DNA of 64,000 bases from Azolla caroliniana (Eukaryota > Polypodiophyta). The translations under genes were made by a program, and so were the position numbers. Location: positions 186,001-250,000 of the forward strand of contig JBHGNT010000008.1 in assembly GCA_043228905.1 (NCBI GenBank), in the 5' to 3' direction. Positions 49,401-63,503 of the stretch are shown here, one piece after another; positions within the stretch are counted from its first letter, which is position 1, and every line of letters starts with the position of its first letter. The notes below the pieces were generated by a model. It made no database searches. It was not told the DNA's origin and saw only the letters and a program-made list of their open reading frames with translations.

Positions 49401-51950
49401 TCAAATGTTTGAACACTAAAATTGGATATCACATGGGACAGGTATGAACATTTTAATTTACTCTCGGGCTCTTCTCTACTCCCTCCTCTAATTTGGCAAT
49501 TTCTTCATGTCTCTCGACCTGTGTTTGAAAACATTGATTTTTTAATTCCATAACATAGCTCGTATTGTTAGCTTCGATTCGCCTATTTGAACACTAAAAT
49601 CCGATATCACATGGGCCAGGTATGAACATTTTAATTTACTCTCGGCCTCTTCTCTACTTCCCTCCTTTAATTTGGTAATTTCTTCATGTCTCTCGACCTG
49701 AGTTTCAGAACATTGATTTTTTAATTCTATATCATAGCTAGCATTGTTAGCTTCGATTCCCATGTTTGAACACTACAATCCGATATCACATGGGCCAGGT
49801 ATGAACATTTTAATTTACTCTCGGCCTCTTCTCTACTCCCTCCTCTAATTTGGTAATTTCTTCATGTCTCTCGACCTGAGTTTCAAAACCTTGATTTTCT
49901 AATTCCATATCATAGCTAACATTCTTAGCTTCGATTCTCATGTTTGAACACTAAAATCCGATATCACATGGGCCAGGTATGAACATTTTAATTTACTCAT
50001 GCGCTCTTCTCAATCCCTCCTTTAATTTGGTAATTTCTTCATGTCTCTCGACATGAGTTTCAAAATCTTGATTTTTTAATTCCATATCATAGCTATCGTT
50101 GTTAGCTTCCATTTGCATGTTTGAACACTAATATCCGATATCACATGGGCCAGGTATGAACATTTTAATTTACTCTCGGGCTCTTCTCAACTCCCTCCTC
50201 AAATTTGGTTATTTCTTCATGTCTCTGAACGTGAGTTTCAAAATCCTTATTTTTTACTTCCATATGATAGCTAACATTTTAAGCTTAGATTCAAATGTTT
50301 GAACACTAAAATCCAATATCACATGGGACAGGTATGAACATTTTAATCTACTCTCGGGCTCTTCTCAACTCCCTCCTTTAATTTGGTAATTTCTTCATGT
50401 CTCTCGACCTGAGTTTCGAAAGCTTTATTTTTTAATTCCATATCATAAGTAGCATTGTTAGCTTCGATTCGCATGTTTGAACACAAAAATCCGATATCAC
50501 ATGGGCAAGGTATGAACATTTTAATTTACTCTCGGGCTCTTCTCAACTCCCTCCTCTAATTTGGTAATTTCTTCATATCTCTCGACCTGAGTTTCCAAAG
50601 CTTGATTTTCTAATGCCATATCATAGCTAGCATTGTTAGCTTCGATTCGCATGTTTGAACACTCAAATCCAATATCACATGGACCAGGTATGAACATTTT
50701 AATTTACTCTCGGGCTCTTCTCAACTCCCTCCTCTAATTTGGTAATTTCTTCATATCTCTCGACCTGAGTTTCCAGAGCTTGATTTTCTAATGCCATATC
50801 ATAGCTAGCATTGTTAGCTTCGATTCGCATGTTTGAACACTAAAATCCTATATCACATGGGCCAGGTATGAACATTTTAATTTACTCATGCGCTCTTCTC
50901 AATCCCTCCTTTAATTTGGTAATTTCTTCATGTCTCTCGACATGAGTTTCAAAATCTTGATTTTTTAATTCCATATCATAGCTATCGTTGTTAGCTTCCA
51001 TTCGCATGTTTCAACACTAAAATCCGATATCACATGGGCTAGGTATGAACATTTTAATTTACTCTCGGGCTCTTCTCAACTCCCTCCTCAAATTTGGTTA
51101 TTTCTTCATGTCTCTGAACGTGAGTTTCAAAATCCTTATTTTTTACTTTCATATGATAGCTAACATTTTAAGCTTAGATTCAAATGTTTGAACACTAAAA
51201 TCCAATATCACATGGGACAGGTATGAACATTTTAATTTACTCTCGGGCTCTTCTCAACTCCCTCCTCAAATTTGGTTATTTCTTCATGTCTCTGAACGTG
51301 AGTTTCAAAATCCTTATTTTTTACTTTCATATGATAGCTAACATTTTAAGCTTAGATTCATATGTTTGAACACTAAAATCCAATATCACATGGGACAGGT
51401 ATGAACATTTTAATCTACTCTCGGGCTCTTCTCAATCCCTCCTTTAATTTGGTAATTTCTTCATGTCTCTCGACATGAGTTTCAAAATCTTGATTTTTTA
51501 ATTCCATATCATAGCTATCGTTGTTAGCTTCCATTCGCATGTTTCAACACTAAAATCCGATATCACATGGGCCAGGTATGAACATTTTAATTTACTCTCG
51601 GGCTCTTCTCAACTCCCTCCTCAAATTTGGTAATTTCTTCATGTCTCCATAACATAGCTCGTATTGTTAGCTTCGATTCGCCTATTTGAACACTAAAATC
51701 CGATATCACATGGGCCAGGTATGAACATTTTAATTTACTCTCGGCCTCTTCTCTACTTCCCTCCTCTAATTTGGTAATTTCTTCATGTCTCTCGACCTGA
51801 GTTTCAGAACATTGATTTTTTAATTCTATATCATAGCTAGCATTGTTAGCTTCGATTCCCATGTTTGACCACTACAATCCGATATCACATGGGCAAGGTA
51901 TGAACATTTTAATTTACTCTCGGGCTCTTCTCAATCCCTCCTCTAATTTG
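49400..51950. repeat. Transition to a distinct satellite subfamily
   Basis: From here onward new diagnostic variants appear and become dominant: GTCTCTGAACGTGAG, AACATTTTAAGCTTAGATTC, GGGCAAGGTATG, CATAAGTAGC and GCTATCGTTGTTAGC. At 51645-51648 GTCTC joins directly to CATAACATAG, a deletion of roughly 35 bp in one monomer. The order is irregular compared with the next 12 kb. Confidence 0.7.
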
Positions 51951-54900
51951 GTAATTTGTTCATGTCTCTTGACCTGAGTTTCAAAAGCTTCATTTTTTAA
52001 TTCCATATCATAGCTAGCATTGTTAGCTTCGATTCGCCTGTTTGAACACTAAAATCCGATATTCAATGGGCCAGTTATGAACATTTCAATTTACTCTCGG
52101 CCTCTTCTCAATTCCTCCTCTAATTTGGTAATTTCTTCATGTCTCTCGACCTGAGTTTCAAAATCTTGATTTTTTAATTCCATATCATTGCTAGCATTGT
52201 TAGCTTCGATTCGCCTGTTTGAACACTAAAATCCGATCTCACATGGGCCAGTTATGAACATTTTAATTTACTCTTGGCCTCTTCTCTACTCCTTCCTCTA
52301 ATTTGGTAATTTCTTCATGTCTTTCGACATGAGTTTCAAAAGATTAATTTTTTAATTCCATATCATAGGTAGCATTGTTAGCTTCGATTCGCATGTTTGA
52401 ACACTAAAATCCTATATCACATGGGCCAGGTATGAACATTTTAATTTACTCATGCGCTCTTCTCAATCCCTCCTTTAATTTGGTAATTTCTTCATGTCTC
52501 TCGACATGAGTTTCAAAATCTTGATTTTTTAATTCCATATCATAGCTATCGTTGTTAGCTTCCATTCGCATGTTTGAACACTAATATCCGATATCACATG
52601 GGCCAGGTATGAACATTTTAATTTACTCTCGGGCTCTTCTCAACTCCCTCCTCAAATTTGGTTATTTCTTCATGTCTCTGAACGTGAGTTTCAAAATCCT
52701 TATTTTTTACTTCCATATGATAGCTAACATTTTAAGCTTAGATTCAAATGTTTGAACACTAAAATCCAATATCACATGGGACAGGTATGAACATTTTAAT
52801 CTACTCTCGGGCTCTTCTCAACTCCCTCCTCAAATTTGGTAATTTCTTCATGTCTCTCGACCTGAGTTTCGAAAGCTTTATTTTTTAATTCCATATCATA
52901 AGTAGCATTGTTAGCTTCGATTCGCATGTTTGAACACAAAAATCCGATATCACATGGGCAAGGTATGAACATTTTAATTTACTCTCGGGCTCTTCTCAAC
53001 TCCCTCCTCTAATTTGGTAATTTCTTTATATCTCTCGACCTGAGTTTCCAAAGCTTGATTTTCTAATGCCATATCATAGCTAGCATTGTTAGCTTCGATT
53101 CGCATGTTTGAACACTCAAATCCAATATCACATGGGCCAGGTATGAACATTTTAATTTACTCTCGGGCTCTTCTCAACTCCCTCCTCTAATTTGGTAATT
53201 TCTTCATATCTCTCGACCTGAGTTTCCAGAGCTTGATTTTCTAATGCCATATCATAGCTAGCATTGTTAGCTTCGATTTGCATGTTTGAACACTAAAATC
53301 CTATATCACATGGGCCAGGTATGAACATTTTAATTTACTCATGCGCTCTTCTCAATCCCTCCTTTAATTTGGTAATTTCTTCATGTCTCTCGACCTGAGT
53401 TTGAAAATCTTGATTTTTTAATTCCATGTCATAGCTATCGTTGTTAGCTTCCATTCGCATGTTTCAACACTAAAATCCGATATCACATGGGCCAGGTATG
53501 AATATTTTAATTTACTCTCGGGCTCTTCTCAACTCCCTCCTCAAATTTGGTTATTTCTTCATGTCTCTGAACGTGAGTTTCAAAATCCTTATTTTTTACT
53601 TCCATATGATAGCTAACATTTTAAGCTTAGATTCAAATGTTTGAACACTAAAATCCAATATCACATGGGACAGGTATGAACATTTTAATCTACTCTCGGG
53701 CTCTTCTCAACTCCCTCCTCAAATTTGGTAATTTCTTCATGTCTCTCGACCTGAGTTTCGAAAGCTTGATTTTTTAATTCCATATCATAAGTAGCATTGT
53801 TAGCTTCGATTGGCATGTTTGAACACAAAAATCCGATATCACATGGGCAAGGTATGAACATTTTAATTTACTCTCGGGCTCTTCTCAACTCCCTCCTCTA
53901 ATTTGGTAATTTCTTCATATCTCTCGACCTGAGTTTCAAAAGCTTGATTTTCTAATTCCATCTCATAGCTAGCATTCTTAGCTTCGATTCGCATGTTTGA
54001 ACACTCAAATCCGATATCACATGGGCCAGGTATGAACATTTTAATTTACTCTCGGGCTCTTCTCAACTCCCTCCTCAAATTTGGTTATTTCTTCATGTCT
54101 CTGAACGTGAGTTTCAAAATCCTTATTTTTTACTTCCATATGATAGGTAACATTTTAAGCTTAGATTCAAATGTTTCAACACTAAAATCCAATATCACAT
54201 GGGACAGGTATGAACATTTTAATCTACTCACGGGCTCTTCTCAACTCCCTCCTCAAATTTGGTAATTTCTTCATGTCTCTCGACCTGAGTTTCGAAAGCT
54301 TGATTTTTTAATTCCATATCATAAGTAGCATTGTTAGCTTCGATTCGCATGTTTGAACACAAAAATCCGATATCACATGGGCAAGGTATGAACATTTTAA
54401 TTTACTCTCGGGCTCTTCTCAACTCCCTCCTCTAATTTGCTAATTTCTTCATATCTCTCGACCTGAGTTTCCAAAGCTTGATTTTCTAATGCTATATCAT
54501 AGCTAGCATTGTTAGCTTCGATTCGCATGTTTGAACACTCAAATCCAATATCAGATGGGCCAGGTATGAACATTTTAATTTACTCTCGGGCTCTTCTCAA
54601 CTCCCTCCTCTAATTTGGTAATTTCTTCATATCTCTCGACCTGAGTTTCCAGAGCTTGATTTTCTAATGCCATATCATAGCTAGCATTGTTAGCTTCGAT
54701 TCGCATGTTTGAACACTAAAATCCTATATCACATGGGCCAGGTATGAACATTTTAATTTACTCATGCGCTCTTCTCAATCCCTCCTTTAATTTGGTAATT
54801 TCTTCATGTCTCTCGACATGAGTTTCAAAATCTTGATTTTTAATTCCATATCATAGCTATCGTTGTTAGCTTCCATTCGCATGTTTGAACACTAAAATCC

Positions 54901-56037
54901 GATATCACATGGGCCAGGTATGAACATTTTAATTTACTCTCGGGCTCTTCTCAACTCCCTCCTCAAATTTGGTTATTTCTTCATGTCTCTGAACGTGAGT
55001 TTCAAAATCCTTATTTTTTACTTCCATATGATAGCTAACATTTTAAACTTAGATTCAAATGTTTGAACACCAAAATCCAATATCACATGGGACAGGTATG
55101 AACATTTTAATCTACTCTCGGGCTCTTCTCAACTCCCTCCTCAAATTTGGTAATTTCTTCATGTCTCTCGACCTGAGTTTCGAAAGCTTGATTTTTTAAT
55201 TCCATATCATAAGTAGCATTGTTAGCTTCGATTGGCATGTTTGAACACAAAAATCCGATATCACATGGGCAAGGTATGAACATTTTAATTTACTCTCGGA
55301 CTCTTCTCAACTCCCTCCTCTAATTTGGTAATTTCTTCATATCTCTCGACCTGAGTTTCAAAAGCTTGATTTTCTAATTCCATATCATAGCTAGCATTGT
55401 TAGCTTCGATTCGCATGTTTGAACACTCAAATCCGATATCACATGGGCCAGGTATGAACATTTTAATTTTCTCTCGGGCTCTTCTCAACTCCCTCCTCAA
55501 ATTTGGTTATTTCTTCATGTCTCTTGACGTGAGTTTCAAAAGCTTGATTTTTGAATTCCATATCATGGTAGCTTTGCTAGCTTCGATTCGCATGTTTGAA
55601 CACAAAAATCCGATATCACATGCGCCAGGTATAAACATTTTAATTTACTCTCGGGCTCTTCTCTACTCCCTCCTCTAATTTTGGAATTTCTTCATGTCTC
55701 TCGACCTGAGTTTCAAAATCTTGATTTTTGATCTGCATAACATAGCTCGCATTGTTAGCTTCGGTTCGCATATTTGAACACTAAAATCCGATATCACATG
55801 GGCCAGGTATGAACATTTTAATTTACTCTCGGCCTCTTCTCTACTCCCTCCTCTAATTTGGTAATTTCTTCATGTCTCTCGACCTGAGTTTCAAAACCTT
55901 GATTTTTTAATTCCATATCATAGCTAACATTCTTAGCTTCGATTCTCATGTTTGAACACTAAAATCCGATATCACATGGGCCAGGTATGAACATTTTAAT
56001 TTACTCTCGGGCTCTTCTCAATCCCTCCTCTAATTTG
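51951..56037. repeat. Higher-order repeat, 4087 bp unit (23 monomers)
   Basis: The landmark GTAATTTGTTCATGTC occurs at 51951, 56038, 60482 and 63504, each time followed by the same chain of monomers (TTCAATGGGCC, then AATTCCTCC, then GATCTCACATGGGCC, then the CATGCGC monomer, then TATCGTTGTTAGC). This first unit is 4087 bp. Variants such as AACACCAAAATCC (55068) recur 4087 bp later (59155). Confidence 0.85.
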
Positions 56038-59000
56038 GTAATTTGTTCATGTCTCTTGACCTGAGTTTCAAAAGCTTCATTTTTTAATTCCATATCATAG
56101 CTAGCATTGTTAGCTTCGATTCGCCTGTTTGAACACTAAAATCCGATATTCAATGGGCCAGTTATGAACATTTCAATTTACTCTCGGCCTCTTCTCAATT
56201 CCTCCTCTAATTTGGTAATTTCTTCATGTCTCTCGACCTGAGTTTCAAAATCTTGATTTTTTAATTCCATATCATTGCTAGCATTGTTAGCTTCGATTCG
56301 CCTGTTTGAACACTAAAATCCGATCTCACATGGGCCAGTTATGAACATTTTAATTTACTCTTGGCCTCTTCTCTACTCCTTCCTCTAATTTGGTAATTTC
56401 TTCATGTCTTTCGACATGAGTTTCAAAAGATTAATTTTTTAATTCCATATCATAGGTAGCATTGTTAGCTTCGATTCGCATGTTTGAACACTAAAATCCT
56501 ATATCACATGGGCCAGGTATGAACATTTTAATTTACTCATGCGCTCTTCTCAATCCCTCCTTTAATTTGGTAATTTCTTCATGTCTCTCGACATGAGTTT
56601 CAAAATCTTGATTTTTTAATTCCATATCATAGCTATCGTTGTTAGCTTCCATTCGCATGTTTGAACACTAATATCCGATATCACATGGGCCAGGTATGAA
56701 CATTTTAATTTACTCTCGGGCTCTTCTCAACTCCCTCCTCAAATTTGGTTATTTCTTCATGTCTCTGAACGTGAGTTTCAAAATCCTTATTTTTTACTTC
56801 CATATGATAGGTAACATTTTAAGCTTAGATTCAAATGTTTGAACACTAAAATCCAATATCACATGGGACAGGTATGAACATTTTAATCTACTCTCGGGCT
56901 CTTCTCAACTCCCTCCTCAAATTTGGTAATTTCTTCATGTCTCTCGACCTGAGTTTCGAAAGCTTTATTTTTTAATTCCATATCATAAGTAGCATTGTTA
57001 GCTTCGATTCGCATGTTTGAACACAAAAATCCGATATCACATGGGCAAGGTATGAACATTTTCATTTACTCTCGGGCTCTTCTCAACTCCCTCCTCTAAT
57101 TTGGTAATTTCTTTATATCTCTCGACCTGAGTTTCCAAAGCTTGATTTTCTAATGCCATATCATAGCTAGCATTGTTAGCTTCGATTCGCATGTTTGAAC
57201 ACTCAAATCCAATATCACATGGGCCAGGTATGAACATTTTAATTTACTCTCGGGCTCTTCTCAACTCCCTCCTCTAATTTGGTAATTTCTTCATATCTCT
57301 CGACCTGAGTTTCCAGAGCTTGATTTTCTAATGCCATATCATAGCTAGCATTGTTAGCTTCGATTTGCATGTTTGAACACTAAAATCCTATATCACATGG
57401 GCCAGGTATGAACATTTTAATTTACTCATGCGCTCTTCTCAATCCCTCCTTTAATTTGGTAATTTCTTCATGTCTCTCGACATGAGTTTCAAAATCTTGA
57501 TTTTTTAATTCCATATCATAGCTATCGTTGTTAGCTTCCATTCGCATGTTTCAACACTAAAATCCGATATCACATGGGCCAGGTATGAATATTTTAATTT
57601 ACTCTCGGGCTCTTCTCAACTCCCTCCTCAAATTTGGTTATTTCTTCATGTCTCTGAACGTGAGTTTCAAAATCCTTATTTTTTACTTCCATATGATAGC
57701 TAACATTTTAAGCTTAGATTCAAATGTTTGAACACTAAAATCCAATATCACATGGGACAGGTATGAACATTTTAATCTACTCTCGGGCTCTTCTCAACTC
57801 CCTCCTCAAATTTGGTAATTTCTTCATGTCTCTCGACCTGAGTTTCGAAAGCTTGATTTTTTAATTCCATATCATAAGTAGCATTGTTAGCTTCGATTGG
57901 CATGTTTGAACACAAAAATCCGATATCACATGGGCAAGGTATGAACATTTTAATTTACTCTCGGGCTCTTCTCAACTCCCTCCTCTAATTTGGTAATTTC
58001 TTCATATCTCTCGACCTGAGTTTCAAAAGCTTGATTTTCTAATTCCATATCATAGCTAGCATTGTTAGCTTCGATTCGCATGTTTGAACACTCAAATCCG
58101 ATATCACATGGGCCAGGTATGAACATTTTAATTTACTCTCGGGCTCTTCTCAACTCCCTCCTCAAATTTGGTTATTTCTTCATGTCTCTGAACGTGAGTT
58201 TCAAAATCCTTATTTTTTACTTCCATATGATAGGTAACATTTTAAGCTTAGATTCAAATGTTTCAACACTAAAATCCAATATCACATGGGACAGGTATGA
58301 ACATTTTAATCTACTCACGGGCTCTTCTCAACTCCCTCCTCAAATTTGGTAATTTCTTCATGTCTCTCGACCTGAGTTTCGAAAGCTTGATTTTTTAATT
58401 CCATATCATAAGTAGCATTGTTAGCTTCGATTCGCATGTTTGAACACAAAAATCCGATATCACATGGGCAAGGTATGAACATTTTAATTTACTCTCGGGC
58501 TCTTCTCAACTCCCTCCTCTAATTTGCTAATTTCTTCATATCTCTCGACCTGAGTTTCCAAAGCTTGATTTTCTAATGCTATATCATAGCTAGCATTGTT
58601 AGCTTCGATTCGCATGTTTGAACACTCAAATCCAATATCACATGGGCCAGGTATGAACATTTTAATTTACTCTCGGGCTCTTCTCAACTCCCTCCTCTAA
58701 TTTGGTAATTTCTTCATATCTCTCGACCTGAGTTTCCAGAGCTTGATTTTCTAATGCCATATCATAGCTAGCATTGTTAGCTTCGATTCGCATGTTTGAA
58801 CACTAAAATCCTATATCACATGGGCCAGGTATGAACATTTTAATTTACTCATGCGCTCTTCTCAATCCCTCCTTTAATTTGGTAATTTCTTCATGTCTCT
58901 CGACATGAGTTTCAAAATCTTGATTTTTAATTCCATATCATAGCTATCGTTGTTAGCTTCCATTCGCATGTTTGAACACTAAAATCCGATATCACATGGG

Positions 59001-60481
59001 CCAGGTATGAACATTTTAATTTACTCTCGGGCTCTTCTCAACTCCCTCCTCAAATTTGGTTATTTCTTCATGTCTCTGAACGTGAGTTTCAAAATCCTTA
59101 TTTTTTACTTCCATATGATAGCTAACATTTTAAACTTAGATTCAAATGTTTGAACACCAAAATCCAATATCACATGGGACAGGTATGAACATTTTAATCT
59201 ACTCTCGGGCTCTTCTCAACTCCCTCCTCAAATTTGGTAATTTCTTCATGTCTCTCGACCTGAGTTTCGAAAGCTTGATTTTTTAATTCCATATCATAAG
59301 TAGCATTGTTAGCTTCGATTGGCATGTTTGAACACAAAAATCCGATATCACATGGGCAAGGTATGAACATTTTAATTTACTCTCGGACTCTTCTCAACTC
59401 CCTCCTCTAATTTGGTAGTTTCTTCATATCTCTCGACCTGAGTTTCAAAAGCTTGATTTTCTAATTCCATATCATAGCTAGCATTGTTAGCTTCGATTCG
59501 CATGTTTGAACACTCAAATCCGATATCACATGGGCCAGGTATGAACATTTTAATTTTCTCTCGGGCTCTTCTCAACTCCCTCCTCAAATTTGGTTATTTC
59601 TTCATGTCTCTTGACGTGAGTTTCAAAAGCTTGATTTTTGAATTCCATATCATAGGTAGCTTTGCTAGCTTCGATTCGCATGTTTGAACACAAAAATCCG
59701 ATATCACATGCGCCAGGTATAAACATTTTAATTTACTCTCGGGCTCTTCTCTACTCCCTCCTCTAATTTTGGAATTTCTTCATGTCTCTCGACCTGAGTT
59801 TCAAAATCTTGATTTTTGATCTGCATAACATAGCTCGTATTGTTAGCTTCGGTTCGCATATTTGAACACTAAAATCCGATATCACATGGGCCAGGTATGA
59901 ACATTTTAATTTACTCTCGGCCTCTTCTCTACTCCCTCCTCTAATTTGGTAATTTCTTCATGTCTCTCGACCTGAGTTTCAAAACCTTGATTTTTTAATT
60001 CCATATCATAGCTAACATTCTTAGCTTCGATTCTCATGTTTGAACACTAAAATCCGATATCACATGGGCCAGGTATGAACATTTTAATTTACTCTCGGGC
60101 TCTTCTCAACTCCCTCCTCAAATTTGGTTATTTCTTCATGTCTCTGAACGTGAGTTTCAAAATCCTTATTTTTTACTTCCATATGATAGGTAACATTTTA
60201 AGCTTAGATTCAAATGTTTCAACACTAAAATCCAATATCACATGGGACAGGTATGAACATTTTAATCTACTCACGGGCTCTTCTCAACTCCCTCCTCAAA
60301 TTTGGTAATTTCTTCATGTCTCTCGACCTGAGTTTCGAAAGCTTGATTTTTTAATTCCATATCATAAGTAGCATTGTTAGCTTCGATTCGCATGTTTGAA
60401 CACAAAAATCCGATATCACATGGGCAAGGTATGAACATTTTAATTTACTCTCGGGCTCTTCTCAATCCCTCCTCTAATTTG
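56038..60481. repeat. Higher-order repeat, 4444 bp unit (25 monomers)
   Basis: Same as the preceding unit for most of its length at a 4087 bp offset, then about two additional monomers (near 60060-60440) before the landmark returns. The added monomers duplicate the CTGAACGTGAG/GGGACAGG pair found earlier in the unit. Confidence 0.85.
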
Positions 60482-63400
60482 GTAATTTGTTCATGTCTCT
60501 TGACCTGAGTTTCAAAAGCTTCATTTTTTAATTCCATATCATAGCTAGCATTGTTAGCTTCGATTCGCCTGTTTGAACACTAAAATCCGATATTCAATGG
60601 GCCAGTTATGAACATTTCAATTTACTCTCGGCCTCTTCTCAATTCCTCCTCTAATTTGGTAATTTCTTCATGTCTCTCGACCTGAGTTTCAAAATCTTGA
60701 TTTTTTAATTCCATATCATTGCTAGCATTGTTAGCTTCGATTCGCCTGTTTGAACACTAAAATCCGATCTCACATGGGCCAGTTATGAACATTTTAATTT
60801 ACTCTTGGCCTCTTCTCTACTCCTTCCTCTAATTTGGTAATTTCTTCATGTCTTTCGACATGAGTTTCAAAAGATTAATTTTTTAATTCCATATCATAGG
60901 TAGCATTGTTAGCTTCGATTCGCATGTTTGAACACTAAAATCCTATATCACATGGGCCAGGTATGAACATTTTAATTTACTCATGCGCTCTTCTCAATCC
61001 CTCCTTTAATTTGGTAATTTCTTCATGTCTCTCGACATGAGTTTCAAAATCTTGATTTTTTAATTCCATATCATAGCTATCGTTGTTAGCTTCCATTCGC
61101 ATGTTTGAACACTAATATCCGATATCACATGGGCCAGGTATGAACATTTTAATTTACTCTCGGGCTCTTCTCAACTCCCTCCTCAAATTTGGTTATTTCT
61201 TCATGTCTCTGAACGTGAGTTTCAAAATCCTTATTTTTTACTTCCATATGATAGGTAACATTTTAAGCTTAGATTCAAATGTTTGAACACTAAAATCCAA
61301 TATCACATGGGACAGGTATGAACATTTTAATCTACTCTCGGGCTCTTCTCAACTCCCTCCTCAAATTTGGTAATTTCTTCATGTCTCTCGACCTGAGTTT
61401 CGAAAGCTTTATTTTTTAATTCCATATCATAAGTAGCATTGTTAGCTTCGATTCGCATGTTTGAACACAAAAATCCGATATCACATGGGCAAGGTATGAA
61501 CATTTTCATTTACTCTCGGGCTCTTCTCAACTCCCTCCTCTAATTTGGTAATTTCTTAATATCTCTCGACCTGAGTTTCCAAAGCTTGATTTTCTAATGC
61601 CATATCATAGCTAGCATTGTTAGCTTCGATTCGCATGTTTGAACACTCAAATCCAATATCACATGGGCCAGGTATGAACATTTTAATTTACTCTCGGGCT
61701 CTTCTCAACTCCCTCCTCTAATTTGGTAATTTCTTCATATCTCTCGACCTGAGTTTCCAGAGCTTGATTTTCTAATGCCATATCATAGCTAGCATTGTTA
61801 GCTTCGATTTGCATGTTTGAACACTAAAATCCTATATCACATGGGCCAGGTATGAACATTTTAATTTACTCATGCGCTCTTCTCAATCCCTCCTTTAATT
61901 TGGTAATTTCTTCATGTCTCTCGACATGAGTTTCAAAATCTTGATTTTTTAATTCCATATCATAGCTATCGTTGTTAGCTTCCATTCGCATGTTTCAACA
62001 CTAAAATCCGATATCACATGGGCCAGGTATGAATATTTTAATTTACTCTCGGGCTCTTCTCAACTCCCTCCTCAAATTTGGTTATTTCTTCATGTCTCTG
62101 AACGTGAGTTTCAAAATCCTTATTTTTTACTTCCATATGATAGCTAACATTTTAAGCTTAGATTCAAATGTTTGAACACTAAAATCCAATATCACATGGG
62201 ACAGGTATGAACATTTTAATCTACTCTCGGGCTCTTCTCAACTCCCTCCTCAAATTTGGTAATTTCTTCATGTCTCTCGACCTGAGTTTCGAAAGCTTGA
62301 TTTTTTAATTCCATATCATAAGTAGCATTGTTAGCTTCGATTCGCATGTTTGAACACAAAAATCCGATATCACATGGGCAAGGTATGAACATTTTAATTT
62401 ACTCTCGGGCTCTTCTCAACTCCCTCCTCTAATTTGGTAATTTCTTCATATCTCTCGACCTGAGTTTCAAAAGCTTGATTTTCTAATTCCATATCATAGC
62501 TAGCATTGTTAGCTTCGATTCGCATGTTTGAACACTCAAATCCGATATCACATGGGCCAGGTATGAACATTTTAATTTACTCTCGGGCTCTTCTCAACTC
62601 CCTCCTCAAATTTGGTTATTTCTTCATGTCTCTGAACGTGAGTTTCAAAATCCTTATTTTTTACTTCCATATGATAGGTAACATTTTAAGCTTAGATTCA
62701 AATGTTTGAACACTAAAATCCAATATCACATGGGACAGGTATGAACATTTTAATCTACTCTCGGGCTCTTCTCAACTCCCTCCTCAAATTTGGTAATTTC
62801 TTCATGTCTCTCGACCTGAGTTTCGAAAGCTTGATTTTTTAATTCCATATCATAAGTAGCATTGTTAGCTTCGATTCGCATGTTTGAACACAAAAATCCG
62901 ATATCACATGGGCAAGGTATGAACATTTTAATTTACTCTCGGGCTCTTCTCAACTCCCTCCTCTAATTTGGTAATTTCTTCATATCTCTCGACCTGAGTT
63001 TCAAAAGCTTGATTTTCTAATTCCATATCATAGCTAGCATTGTTAGCTTCGATTCGCATGTTTGAACACTCAAATCCGATATCACATGGGCCAGGTATGA
63101 ACATTTTAATTTACTCTCGGGCTCTTCTCAACTCCCTCCTCAAATTTGGTTATTTCTTCATGTCTCTGAACGTGAGTTTCAAAATCCTTATTTTTTACTT
63201 CCATATGATAGGTAACATTTTAAGCTTAGATTCAAATGTTTCAACACTAAAATCCAATATCACATGGGACAGGTATGAACATTTTAATCTACTCACGGGC
63301 TCTTCTCAACTCCCTCCTCAAATTTGGTAATTTCTTCATGTCTCTCGACCTGAGTTTCGAAAGCTTGATTTTTTAATTCCATATCATAAGTAGCATTGTT

Positions 63401-63503
63401 AGCTTCGATTCGCATGTTTGAACACAAAAATCCGATATCACATGGGCAAGGTATGAACATTTTAATTTACTCTCGGGCTCTTCTCAATCCCTCCTCTAAT
63501 TTG
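60482..63503. repeat. Higher-order repeat, 3022 bp unit (17 monomers)
   Basis: Follows the previous unit at a 4444 bp offset from the landmark through about 62900, then jumps to the landmark at 63504, skipping the block around 58780-60060. A further partial unit runs from 63504 to the window end. The 23/25/17 series reflects unequal exchange in whole-monomer steps. Confidence 0.85.
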